A DNA stretch of 64,000 nucleotides, from positions 62,001 through 126,000 of the forward strand of contig CALVBC010000029.1 of the NCBI GenBank assembly GCA_944325685.1, written 5' to 3'. Positions 51,864 through 60,410 of the stretch are shown in pieces. The DNA is from an uncultured Erysipelotrichaceae bacterium. Lineage in GTDB: Bacteria > Bacillota_I > Bacilli_A > Erysipelotrichales > Erysipelotrichaceae. The translations under genes were made by a program, and so were the position numbers. The first letter of the stretch is position 1, and every line of letters begins with the position of its first letter. The notes under the pieces are model-generated. The model searched no databases, was not told the DNA's origin, and saw only the letters and a program-made list of their open reading frames with translations.

Positions 51864-53189
51864 ATGGCTCGTTTGACAAGAACACAGAAATATGCTGAGT
51901 TACGCAACCAATTAGAAAATAGTCGTGAGACTCAATTAGAGACCGAAGATCTTTCCAAATATGAAGATCGTTTGAACCAATTGCATGTTGATGGGCTACC
52001 AAAAGAAGAAGAGACTAAACCAGTCGAAGAAAAGAGTGAAGAAGAGATCAAAAAAGAACTCAATGATTCTTTAGATAGGCTCCTTGCACAGATGAATGCG
52101 GATGTTCAAAGACACATCGGACCAAAGGTCGAGGAAAGCTTTAAGGAGGAAACGATCGAAGAAACCCCTGAAGAGGTAAAAGAAGAGGTCTTAGAGGAAA
52201 GCGAAGAAGTATCAAGTGATGCAGAAGAAGAGCCTGTACAAGCACCTATCAAAGAGGCAATTCAAGAAAAAGCAGAGCCTGAAGTAAGTGAAGAAAAGGT
52301 CGAGGATGTAAAAGAAGGACCAGTTCAAGAAGCTGAACCTGAAGTCAAAGAAGAAAAGGCTGCACACGAGACCATTTCGATCGAAGATCTGATGCGCTCA
52401 GATATCGATGACAACTACATCAAAGACACTTTAGATGAAGTCAAAGCATACAATAAGTCGCTCGGTTCGATCACCGCTGATGATCTTCCTAAGACGATCT
52501 TAAGTGAGATCCGTGGCGAAAGCGAAGCACCAAAACAAGAAGATGATCTCAGCAATACTGTGACCTTAGAGATCAAAAAGATCCTTTCGGAACTCGATGA
52601 GCCAGAGACAAAAGAAGAAGCTAAGGAAGTCATCGAAGAGGAAAAGCCTGAAGTCAAAGAAGAGCCGATCACGCCGATCAGCATCGAGTCACCGCTCATC
52701 GCTGATGCCCTTGGCAAGATCGAACCAGAAAAAACGAAAGAAGAAGCTGCACCAACGGTCGATATTGATGAGCTCAGAAGAGCTGTCGATGGATTGCCGA
52801 AGGATGTCGGTGACTTACTAAGACAATACTTAGAATCAACACAAGAGGATGTCTTTGCTGAACCAAAGAAAGAAGAGATCCCAGTACCTCAAGAAGAACC
52901 ACTAGTTGCAGAAGTTAAACCAGAAGTCACTAGCGAAGTTAAAGAAACACCAAAAGAGCCATCACCGATCGAAGCAGCGCTCATGAATGAGACGATGCCT
53001 CTACAAGTCGAAAAGACAGCGGCGATGCCAAAGCTTGAAGATGAAGAAGATGAATATGAAGAGGAAGGTGCTTCAAGCAAAGTCCTCAATGTCATCCTCA
53101 TCATCCTCATCGTCATCTTAGTATTAGTATTGATCGTCGTTGCATATCTCATCTTAGTCGCTCAGGGTATCATCCCAAGCCTCTTCTAG
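51864..53189 (+). CDS. Glu-rich tail-anchored membrane protein of unknown function
   Basis: The 441-residue protein has a basic start MARLTRTQKYAELRNQLENS, then about 370 residues dominated by Glu, Lys, Pro and Val with low-complexity KEEP/EEKPEV-like runs. A few structured islands are predicted (TISIEDLMRSDIDDNYIKDT; TVDIDELRRAVDGLPKDVGD). One C-terminal membrane helix (about 415-436) is nearly the end of the chain. That makes it a cytoplasmic tail-anchored protein. No family is recognised, though I have the impression of similar starts in other Erysipelotrichia. GTGGAGG precedes the ATG. cmk follows after one base. Confidence 0.75.
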   Translation: MARLTRTQKYAELRNQLENSRETQLETEDLSKYEDRLNQLHVDGLPKEEETKPVEEKSEEEIKKELNDSLDRLLAQMNADVQRHIGPKVEESFKEETIEETPEEVKEEVLEESEEVSSDAEEEPVQAPIKEAIQEKAEPEVSEEKVEDVKEGPVQEAEPEVKEEKAAHETISIEDLMRSDIDDNYIKDTLDEVKAYNKSLGSITADDLPKTILSEIRGESEAPKQEDDLSNTVTLEIKKILSELDEPETKEEAKEVIEEEKPEVKEEPITPISIESPLIADALGKIEPEKTKEEAAPTVDIDELRRAVDGLPKDVGDLLRQYLESTQEDVFAEPKKEEIPVPQEEPLVAEVKPEVTSEVKETPKEPSPIEAALMNETMPLQVEKTAAMPKLEDEEDEYEEEGASSKVLNVILIILIVILVLVLIVVAYLILVAQGIIPSLF

Positions 53190-53190
53190 G

Positions 53191-53856
53191 ATGAGGATCA
53201 ATATAGCGATCGATGGACCAAGCGCCGCTGGCAAAAGCTCAGTAGCTGATAAGCTGGCTGAGCGCTTGGGATATATCCATCTTGATACAGGGGCGATGTA
53301 TCGTACAGTCGCCTATTTGTGCGATATCAAAAATATCGATGTCAACGATGAGAAAAGTGTCGTCAAAGCTTTAGATGAAGCGACGATCGATGTAAAAAGC
53401 GATGGAACGATCTATTTAGATGATGAAGTGGTCAACGACAAGATCCGTGATCCAAAGATCAGTATGCAAGCTTCAACGGTATCCAAAAATCCTCAAGTCC
53501 GTGCGCGTCTTGTCGCTATGCAACAGAAGATCGCTACTAGTAAAGGTTATATCCTCGATGGTCGCGATATCGGGACAGTAGTATTAAAGGATGCTGAGGT
53601 GAAGATCTTCTTAGTAGCTGACGCTTTAGAAAGGGCTAAAAGAAGGGTCAACCAGCAAGCACAGAAAGGGGTCATGCTCGATCTTGATGAGGTCTTAGCT
53701 GATATCAATCGTCGTGACTTACAAGATACAAATCGTGCTGCATCACCGCTTAAAAAAGCGGATGATGCCTATCTTATCGACAGCAGCTTCTTGACTCTTG
53801 ATGAAGTCGTCGATAAGATCTTAGAGATAATCAAAGAGAAAGTAAAGGAGGGCTGA
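53191..53856 (+). CDS. cmk: Cytidylate kinase
   Basis: The 221-residue CMP kinase has a P-loop IDGPSAAGKSSVADKLA (about residues 7-23), YIHLDTGAMYRTVAYLC with the NMP site, GYILDGRDIGTVVL and RRDLQDTNRAASPLKKADDA. It phosphorylates CMP/dCMP. It starts one base after the preceding stop and heads the cmk-der-gpsA group that is conserved in Firmicutes (rpsA is missing from between them). Confidence 0.96.
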   Translation: MRINIAIDGPSAAGKSSVADKLAERLGYIHLDTGAMYRTVAYLCDIKNIDVNDEKSVVKALDEATIDVKSDGTIYLDDEVVNDKIRDPKISMQASTVSKNPQVRARLVAMQQKIATSKGYILDGRDIGTVVLKDAEVKIFLVADALERAKRRVNQQAQKGVMLDLDEVLADINRRDLQDTNRAASPLKKADDAYLIDSSFLTLDEVVDKILEIIKEKVKEG

Positions 53857-53862
53857 TTTACG

Positions 53863-55176
53863 ATGATCGAAGGAGTAATTGCGATCGTTGGGCGACCAAA
53901 TGTTGGTAAATCAACTCTTTTTAATCGCATATTAGAAGAGAGAAGAGCCATCATTTTTGATGAACCAGGCGTCACTAGAGACAGGATCTATGGTGATTGC
54001 ACATGGTTATCTAAAAACTATCGTCTTATCGATACCGGTGGTATCCAATTAAAGGATGCTGCCTTCCAAAAGGAGATCAATGCACAAGTAGAGATCGCGA
54101 TCGACCAAGCAGGCGTCATCATCTTTTTGGTCGATGGTGTCCAAGGATTGACCGATGATGACCGTTATATCGCTAAATTATTACGCAAGGCGGATAAACC
54201 TGTCGTTTTAGCTGTCAATAAGATCGATGACCTATCAAAGCTCAATGACATCTATGAATTTTACGCTTTAGGTCTTGGTGATCCGATCGCTGTATCGGCA
54301 TCTCACTCGATCGGTGTCGGTGATGTCTTAGATAAGTGTGTAGAACTATTACCGGATAAAAAGATCGATGACTATGAAGGGATGATCCGTTTTGCGATCA
54401 TCGGACGACCAAATGTCGGTAAATCGAGCTTGACCAATGCATTAGTCGGTGAAAATAGAGTCATCGTATCGGATATCGAAGGGACGACCCGCGATGCGAT
54501 CGATACGGTCTTTAAAGTAAATGGCAAACAATATGTCGCCATCGATACCGCTGGGATCAGAAAGCGTGGCAAAGTCATTGAGAATATCGAAAAGTATTCG
54601 GTCTTACGGGCAAAAGCGGCGATCGATCGCGCTGATGTCGTCTTGGTCGTCATCGATGGCGAAAGAGGCATCATCGAACAGGACAAGCACGTCGCCGGCT
54701 TAGCACATGAGGCCCTTAAAGGTGTCATCATCGTCTACAATAAATGGGATCTTGTTAAAAAGGACCAAAATACGATGAGTGAGATCACTAAAAAGATCCG
54801 TGATGAATTCCAATATCTGGATTATGCGCCGATCGCTTTTACCAGCGCTTTAGAGAATAAAAGGGTCAATACCTTATTGCCACTGATCGAAGAGGTCTAT
54901 GAAAATGTCAATCGTCGGATCACGACGTCAGTATTGAATGAGGTCATCATGGATGCCCAGATGTCTAATCCACCAAAGACACACAATGGTAAACGACTTA
55001 AGATCTACTATGCATCACAAGTCGAAAGCGCACCTTGTGTCATCGCTTTATTTGTGAATGATCCTGAATTATTGCATTTCTCATATAAGCGTTATATCGA
55101 AAATAAGCTCAGGGAAGCCTTTGCGTTTGAAGGGGTCCCGATCAATATCAAAGCTATCAAAAAGGAGGACCGCTAG
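53863..55176 (+). CDS. der: Ribosome biogenesis GTPase Der (EngA)
   Basis: The 437-residue tandem GTPase has a first P-loop GRPNVGKSTLFNRI near residue 9 and a second GRPNVGKSSLTNAL near 182, with DTAG/DTGG G3 and NKID/NKWD G4 motifs in each, and a C-terminal KH-like domain. It is needed for 50S assembly. It lies six bases after cmk. Confidence 0.97.
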   Translation: MIEGVIAIVGRPNVGKSTLFNRILEERRAIIFDEPGVTRDRIYGDCTWLSKNYRLIDTGGIQLKDAAFQKEINAQVEIAIDQAGVIIFLVDGVQGLTDDDRYIAKLLRKADKPVVLAVNKIDDLSKLNDIYEFYALGLGDPIAVSASHSIGVGDVLDKCVELLPDKKIDDYEGMIRFAIIGRPNVGKSSLTNALVGENRVIVSDIEGTTRDAIDTVFKVNGKQYVAIDTAGIRKRGKVIENIEKYSVLRAKAAIDRADVVLVVIDGERGIIEQDKHVAGLAHEALKGVIIVYNKWDLVKKDQNTMSEITKKIRDEFQYLDYAPIAFTSALENKRVNTLLPLIEEVYENVNRRITTSVLNEVIMDAQMSNPPKTHNGKRLKIYYASQVESAPCVIALFVNDPELLHFSYKRYIENKLREAFAFEGVPINIKAIKKEDR

Positions 55177-56171
55177 TGAAGATCGCTGTTATCGGTAGTG
55201 GTAGTTGGTCGACAGCTTTAAGCCAAGTCTTAGTTGATAATGGTCACGATGTGATCATCTATGGTATCGCAAAAGAGGAGATCGACGATATCAATATTAA
55301 CCACCGCAATAGTAAGTTTTTTGATCGTGATATCCACCCTGATATCAAGGCAACACTGGATCTAAGTGTCGTCAAGGATGCTGAGATCATCTTATTAGGT
55401 GTTCCTGTCTTAGCCCAAGAGAGCGTATTAAGACAAGTAGATGCCATATTAGATAAACCGGTGACATTTATCAATGTCGCCAAGGGTTTCCATCCTGAGA
55501 CAAAAAAACGCCTCTCCGAAGAGATCATGGCGATCATGGGTGATAAAGCCCGTCATGTCGTTTCTCTTATCGGACCAAGTCATGCCGAAGAGGTCATCGA
55601 GCGTAAGCTCACCTTGGTCAATTCTGTTTGTGAAGATGAAGAAGAAGCTAAAAAGATCCAAGCGTTATTCGCTAATGATTACTTCAGAGTCTATACCAAT
55701 ACCGATGTGATCGGAGCTGAGATCGCAGCAGCGCTCAAGAATATCATGGCGATCGCAAGTGGCGCTTTATCTGGTTTGGGGCAAGGTGATAATGCTAAAG
55801 CGGCCCTGATGACAAGAGGCTTAGCTGAGATCACTCGTTTCGGTTTAGCTTGTGGTGGTAAACTTGAGACCTTTTTAGGCCTCAATGGCGTCGGTGATCT
55901 GATCGTTACTTGTTCATCGCTGCATTCACGTAACTATCAGGCCGGTCTTGCGATCGGTAAGGCTGATGATGCCACGGTCTTTTTAGCCACTAATCAGAAG
56001 ACGACCGAGGGCATCAACACCACCAAGACCGTCTATAACTTAGCTAAAGAGCTATCTATCGATATGCCGATCACAAATGAGGTCTACGCTGTTCTTTTTG
56101 AAGGTAAGCGTCCTTCGATCGCGATCGGTAACCTCATGCGTAGACCCCTACGTTCAGAAGTTGACAAATAA
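55176..56171 (+). CDS. gpsA: Glycerol-3-phosphate dehydrogenase [NAD(P)+]
   Basis: The 331-residue enzyme supplies glycerol-3-phosphate for phospholipids. It has the Rossmann loop VIGSGSWSTALSQVL, GPSHAEEVIERKLT, the catalytic Lys in AALKNIMAIASGALSGLG and LNGVGDLIVTCSS with HSRN. The GTG start overlaps the der stop (TAGTG) and follows AAAGGAGG. A weak GC-rich hairpin with T7 follows at 56171-56189. Confidence 0.96.
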   Translation: MKIAVIGSGSWSTALSQVLVDNGHDVIIYGIAKEEIDDININHRNSKFFDRDIHPDIKATLDLSVVKDAEIILLGVPVLAQESVLRQVDAILDKPVTFINVAKGFHPETKKRLSEEIMAIMGDKARHVVSLIGPSHAEEVIERKLTLVNSVCEDEEEAKKIQALFANDYFRVYTNTDVIGAEIAAALKNIMAIASGALSGLGQGDNAKAALMTRGLAEITRFGLACGGKLETFLGLNGVGDLIVTCSSLHSRNYQAGLAIGKADDATVFLATNQKTTEGINTTKTVYNLAKELSIDMPITNEVYAVLFEGKRPSIAIGNLMRRPLRSEVDK

Positions 56172-56189
56172 GGCCTCAGGGCTTTTTTT
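56171..56189 (+). terminator. Weak terminator after gpsA
   Basis: AGGCCTCAGGGC can form only a short stem, but it is followed by T7. Confidence 0.45.
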
Positions 56190-56197
56190 GATGCACT

Positions 56198-56223
56198 AAA
56201 AAAGCTCCACCGAAATGGAGCTT
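56198..56223 (-). terminator. Terminator of the class A PBP gene
   Basis: AAGCTCCA (56202-56209) / TGGAGCTT (56216-56223), a perfect 8-bp stem; on the minus strand a T-run follows. The PBP stop is at 56229. Confidence 0.88.
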
Positions 56224-56228
56224 AAGAT

Positions 56229-59200
56229 CTAATCATCACGATCGTCGTTTGGACGATCGTTTTCATTATCGATATCACTATCGTCATTGAGCCTTGAGAT
56301 ATCGACGACTTCACAGAACTCATTGTTTGATCCATTCATCGATGCACAAACTTCTACTTCATTAGCGTTTAAGATATCGCTCATACTGTAGTTAAGTGTC
56401 GTCTGAGTCGATGAAGTCGAGCTTGAATCGATGACACTACCATCAACGATCAGCCTTGCCTCAAAACCGACATCATCAGGTGTCCGATAGTGGATCCTCG
56501 GGAAGTATAGACGACCATATGCGTGGGTTACCTTACCGCTGAGACTTGTTGCGGTGAGGTCTTGCATACCAACGCCGGCATCACCGAGCATATTGAAGAT
56601 GACATCGATATCACCATAGCCATCAGGTTCGACACTGATACCAGCTAAGGTAGCTTCACGATATTCATATTCGATCTCGCTTTCTGGCACAAGTTCGGCA
56701 TATTCCTTTTTGATAAGACCGGTGACTGGTGTTCCTACAGTCGGTTCAACATATGGATATAGACCTCTCACATGAGTGATCTCAACGACATCGCTTGGCC
56801 TTTCGATCGCTTTTGCTTCATAGCCAAAGTGTTCGATACCAGCATCCAATAAGATATTACCGATCTGACCTTTGAGGTTGATATTGTCATCTCTTGAGGT
56901 CGTATAGGCACCCTCTTGAGCGCGGTCAAAGCCGATCCAGATGGCATTGGTATATTCGTTTGTCGAACATACAAGCCATGAGTCTTTAGCGGCACCAACT
57001 GGGATACCATAGCTTTCACCGCTATCACCCCAGTCAGTGGTCCCAGTCTTGGCATATACAGGATAGGAATCCTTTAAGATCTGGGTGTAGTTATACCAAT
57101 CACCATAGACGACTTCATATTCAAGTTGGGCTGATAGATAAGCGGCAGCCTCGGAAACGACGCGTTCTCCTTCGGTATCAGCTGTATAAGTCGTACCATC
57201 AGCCATCGTGACATAACGAATGGTATGTGGTTTGATATATCGTCCACCATTGAACAAGATCGCATGGGCACCAGCTAATTGTTCTGGTGATACTTGTAAG
57301 GTATTACCACCGATCGCATACTGTAAGTCAAATGACGAAGCATCGACTTCAAAACCGATCGCATTCAAGAAATCGACACAGAATTCCTCGCCTTCTTGAT
57401 CGATGACCGCTTGTAGGGTCTGGATCGCTGGTGTGTTCAAAGATCTCGCGACCGCTTCCGTCATAAGCATATCACCATCATATGTGCCACTGGCATTGGC
57501 GATCAAGTGATCCGAACCATATAGATAGATCGGTCGGTCAGTGATCGTATGGGTCGTAGCCCAACCGAGCTTTTCAAAGGCTAAGAGGTATTCAAAGATC
57601 GGTTTGATCGTTGAACCAGGTTGGATCTTCGACATGGTAGCCCGGTTCCAGTTAAGGGCACCAGTCTGATTTCTACCACCACCGATGGCGACGACAGCGC
57701 CGGTCTGGTTGTTCATCGAGATGATGGCGCTTTGTAGGTCGTCACGATACCAATTGACCTGTTCGTTGGTGTTTTGGATATCATATACGAGTTGTTGCAT
57801 ATAAGGATCCATGTTGGTATAGATCTTCATCGAATTGGTCGTTGGATCAAGACCAGTGACTTCTTTCACTTCGTCGATTACCGCATCGATATAGCTTTGA
57901 TAGTATGGGATCTCATCATTCCAGACATTGCTTTCACCGACTAATTGATCCTCTAATTTGACTGCCTTAGCTAAGTCGCATTCCTCTTGGGTGATATAGC
58001 CATGATAGACCATCATATTCAAGACTTCATTGCGTCTTTGCGTACCGTTTTCTAGATACATGATATCAGCGCTGACGTAGATATTAGTCTCATCGTATTT
58101 GATCAGTTCATTATATGGGTTACATGAGTTAGGTGAATTGATGATACCAGCTAAGAAAGCTGATTCCGATAGATCTAACTCACTGACATCTTTGCCAAAG
58201 TAGTATTGAGCAGCTTTTTGGATACCACGGATATTATTACCGAAGTTGATACGGTTTAAGTAGCTAGCGAAGATATCACGCTTATCAAGCTTGGCATCAG
58301 CTTCGATCGCTAAGATGATCTCTTGTGCTTTTCTTTGGACCGATCTTTGAGCGATCGTCGAATCTTCACCGGCATCTACCTGGAAGTAGGTATTTTTGAT
58401 CAGTTGCATCGTGAAGGTACTACCACCTTGATCAAATGATCCTGAGCGGAGGTTTTCTAATGCCGCTTTGGTGAAACGCGGGATATCAAAACCGAAGTGA
58501 TCAAAGAAACGCGAGTCCTCGATCGCTAAGAAGGCATCGACCAAGACATTAGGCATCTCTTCATAACCGACATTTTCGCGCTTATACTCACCAAGCTCAG
58601 CGACGACTTCATCATTGGCGTCATAGATGACACTTGACTCTTCGGCGACAAGATCAGTTAGGACAAGCTCAGGCATGCCTTCTAATAGGTTGAAACCGAT
58701 GATGGCACAGGCGATGACCCCGATGATGCCGATCCCGACGATCGAAGAGGTGATGATCGAAGCGATGAAGACCCCTTTAGAAGCCTTAGGGCGCTCATTA
58801 CTTGGTCTTTCATCTTGTAGTCTTCCCTCTTGGATCTTATCATAACGCGCTTTTTTAGCTCTTTTTTCTTTAAAGCCTTTCCACTTAGTTTTGATCTTAT
58901 CGAAGAAGGATGGTTCGGTATCGTTTTTGACTTCAACGACTTTTTTGGCCATCGGTTTAGGTTGAGCGCTCTTTTGTTTAGGGCGAGGATCTTTTTGGAT
59001 CTTCTTTAGCTCTTCGCTGGTCTTGATGACTTTTGTCGTATCACTGACATCTTTGGTCTGTGGTTTGGTCTTTTTGACGACCTTTGTCGTATTTTGACTG
59101 GTTGCCTTTTTAGTGACTTTTTTTACCGTTTGAGGACCGTTTGTCATCGTCTTATCGGTATTAGTGCTTTTTTTTGTTTGTACACCTTCCTTTTTGACTG

Positions 59201-59426
59201 GTGATGTCGTCTTTTTAGGTTTAGGAGCACTTGGTTTAGTCTCTTTATCAGTAGTAGGTCTACTAACTTCTCTTTTAGCTGTAGCATCAGTGGCCTCTAC
59301 TTTAGCCACGTTAGAAACATCCTTTTTTTCTAAGGATGTCTTGGTACTTATATCTTTTTGGATCTTACGATTTTGGACCCTTCTTTGCGCAGCGGTCTTT
59401 TTTCTTACTTCTTCTTCTTTTTTCAT
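56229..59426 (-). CDS. Class A penicillin-binding protein (transglycosylase/transpeptidase)
   Basis: The 1065-residue bifunctional wall synthase has an unusually long basic cytoplasmic tail (about 210 residues rich in Lys/Thr: KKTTSPVKKEGVQTKKST...). One membrane helix (about 217-243) follows, then a GT51 domain (EDSRFFDHFGFDIPRFTKAA with the catalytic Glu near 302; GGSTFTMQLIKN). The transpeptidase has PGSTIKP (Ser near 604), SLNTP and KTGTTDWGD near 793. A Ser-rich linker and acidic end (DDSDIDNENDRPNDDRDD) close it. The ATG lies 7 bases after an extended -10 inside the degV gene's stop. Confidence 0.95.
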   Translation of the reverse strand: MKKEEEVRKKTAAQRRVQNRKIQKDISTKTSLEKKDVSNVAKVEATDATAKREVSRPTTDKETKPSAPKPKKTTSPVKKEGVQTKKSTNTDKTMTNGPQTVKKVTKKATSQNTTKVVKKTKPQTKDVSDTTKVIKTSEELKKIQKDPRPKQKSAQPKPMAKKVVEVKNDTEPSFFDKIKTKWKGFKEKRAKKARYDKIQEGRLQDERPSNERPKASKGVFIASIITSSIVGIGIIGVIACAIIGFNLLEGMPELVLTDLVAEESSVIYDANDEVVAELGEYKRENVGYEEMPNVLVDAFLAIEDSRFFDHFGFDIPRFTKAALENLRSGSFDQGGSTFTMQLIKNTYFQVDAGEDSTIAQRSVQRKAQEIILAIEADAKLDKRDIFASYLNRINFGNNIRGIQKAAQYYFGKDVSELDLSESAFLAGIINSPNSCNPYNELIKYDETNIYVSADIMYLENGTQRRNEVLNMMVYHGYITQEECDLAKAVKLEDQLVGESNVWNDEIPYYQSYIDAVIDEVKEVTGLDPTTNSMKIYTNMDPYMQQLVYDIQNTNEQVNWYRDDLQSAIISMNNQTGAVVAIGGGRNQTGALNWNRATMSKIQPGSTIKPIFEYLLAFEKLGWATTHTITDRPIYLYGSDHLIANASGTYDGDMLMTEAVARSLNTPAIQTLQAVIDQEGEEFCVDFLNAIGFEVDASSFDLQYAIGGNTLQVSPEQLAGAHAILFNGGRYIKPHTIRYVTMADGTTYTADTEGERVVSEAAAYLSAQLEYEVVYGDWYNYTQILKDSYPVYAKTGTTDWGDSGESYGIPVGAAKDSWLVCSTNEYTNAIWIGFDRAQEGAYTTSRDDNINLKGQIGNILLDAGIEHFGYEAKAIERPSDVVEITHVRGLYPYVEPTVGTPVTGLIKKEYAELVPESEIEYEYREATLAGISVEPDGYGDIDVIFNMLGDAGVGMQDLTATSLSGKVTHAYGRLYFPRIHYRTPDDVGFEARLIVDGSVIDSSSTSSTQTTLNYSMSDILNANEVEVCASMNGSNNEFCEVVDISRLNDDSDIDNENDRPNDDRDD

Positions 59427-59442
59427 AGGTCATATCATACCA
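59426..59442 (-). promoter_or_regulatory. Leaderless-type extended -10 promoter of the PBP gene
   Basis: Minus strand TGG-TATGAT (-10 at 59434-59439), seven bases, ATG at 59426. The box overlaps the last codons of degV. No Shine-Dalgarno sequence is present. Confidence 0.55.
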
Positions 59443-60310
59443 TAAATCGGTAATCGGTTTCTTCTTTAAAGTATTGGATAGCGATCGCTTTTAGACCAGT
59501 ATGGATAGCGACTGGATTGTATAAGGAAATGATCTCAACACGACAATTGGGGAAGGACTTTTTCAAGTCATCTTGCAAGATGATCGCATCACCATAATTG
59601 TCGACATGAGCGACGATGATCGTATAGGCTTCATCACCGATCGCCTCCCTCATATGATCACTAGCTTTCTTGAGGGCTTTTTTAAAGGTCCTGGTCTTAG
59701 TGAGGACAGATATCTTGCCGTCAGTCTTTTTGGAGATCGCTAAGATCGGTTTGATCATGAAGAAATCAGCGATCGTAGCACTCGCTTTTGATAGACGCCC
59801 GCTTTTGGTCAGATGCATCATGTCATCAGGGATGATGAGCGTATCGGCTTTATTAGCTATCGCTTCGGCTTCATTTAATACTTCACGGATGTCGCGACCC
59901 TTATTTTCGATCTCATCTTTGAGATATTCGATGAGATACTTCTGCAAGACAGCCGTTACACCACAATCGACGCAGTGAAGGGGCATATCGGCTTGGTCAG
60001 CCGCGATATATAAAGCATTCATCGTACCGCTAAGCCCAGCACAGATGGGTACAGCGATGGCTTGTGTATAACCATTGGCTTTTAATGAGCGGAATAATTC
60101 ATTTATCAGACCCAAGGGTGGTAAAGATGTCGACATCGTCGCTCCGTTTTTTAATCCCTTGATCACATCAGCACTGGATACCTTCTCGATGTCAAAGTAG
60201 TTCTTACCATCGATCTCTATCTGTAGGGGTAAAGAGAAGATACCGATCTTGCGCATATCATCGATCCCATGCCCACAACCACTATCGGTGATAAAAGCGA
60301 TTTTCTCCAT
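59435..60310 (-). CDS. DegV family fatty-acid-binding protein
   Basis: The 291-residue protein of the DegV/FakB fold starts EKIAFITDSGCGHGIDDMRK, has GATMSTSLPPLGLINELFRS (the TSQPS-like fatty-acid carboxylate site, here TSLPP) and an IAVPICAGLSGTMNAL segment. FakB proteins present fatty acids to the kinase FakA, which is not in this window. The start at 60310 follows AAAGGAGGT; upstream in-frame ATGs lie before that site. Inverted repeats in the leader (CTTCA-N6-TGAAG on the plus strand near 60362-60377) might be an operator. Confidence 0.9.
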   Translation of the reverse strand: MEKIAFITDSGCGHGIDDMRKIGIFSLPLQIEIDGKNYFDIEKVSSADVIKGLKNGATMSTSLPPLGLINELFRSLKANGYTQAIAVPICAGLSGTMNALYIAADQADMPLHCVDCGVTAVLQKYLIEYLKDEIENKGRDIREVLNEAEAIANKADTLIIPDDMMHLTKSGRLSKASATIADFFMIKPILAISKKTDGKISVLTKTRTFKKALKKASDHMREAIGDEAYTIIVAHVDNYGDAIILQDDLKKSFPNCRVEIISLYNPVAIHTGLKAIAIQYFKEETDYRFMV

Positions 60311-60397
60311 AAGGTGACCTCCTTTTATATATTTATCATGATCTATGATCACACTGATACTTCATACTTCTGAAGCAAAAATATTATAACAGTGTTG

Positions 60398-60410
60398 TAT
60401 AATAATGTCA
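60398..60410 (+). promoter_or_regulatory. Leaderless-type promoter of dnaE
   Basis: TATAAT at 60398-60403, six bases, ATG at 60410. No Shine-Dalgarno sequence is present. A minus-strand TATAAT for degV lies nearby (about 60382-60388). Confidence 0.65.
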
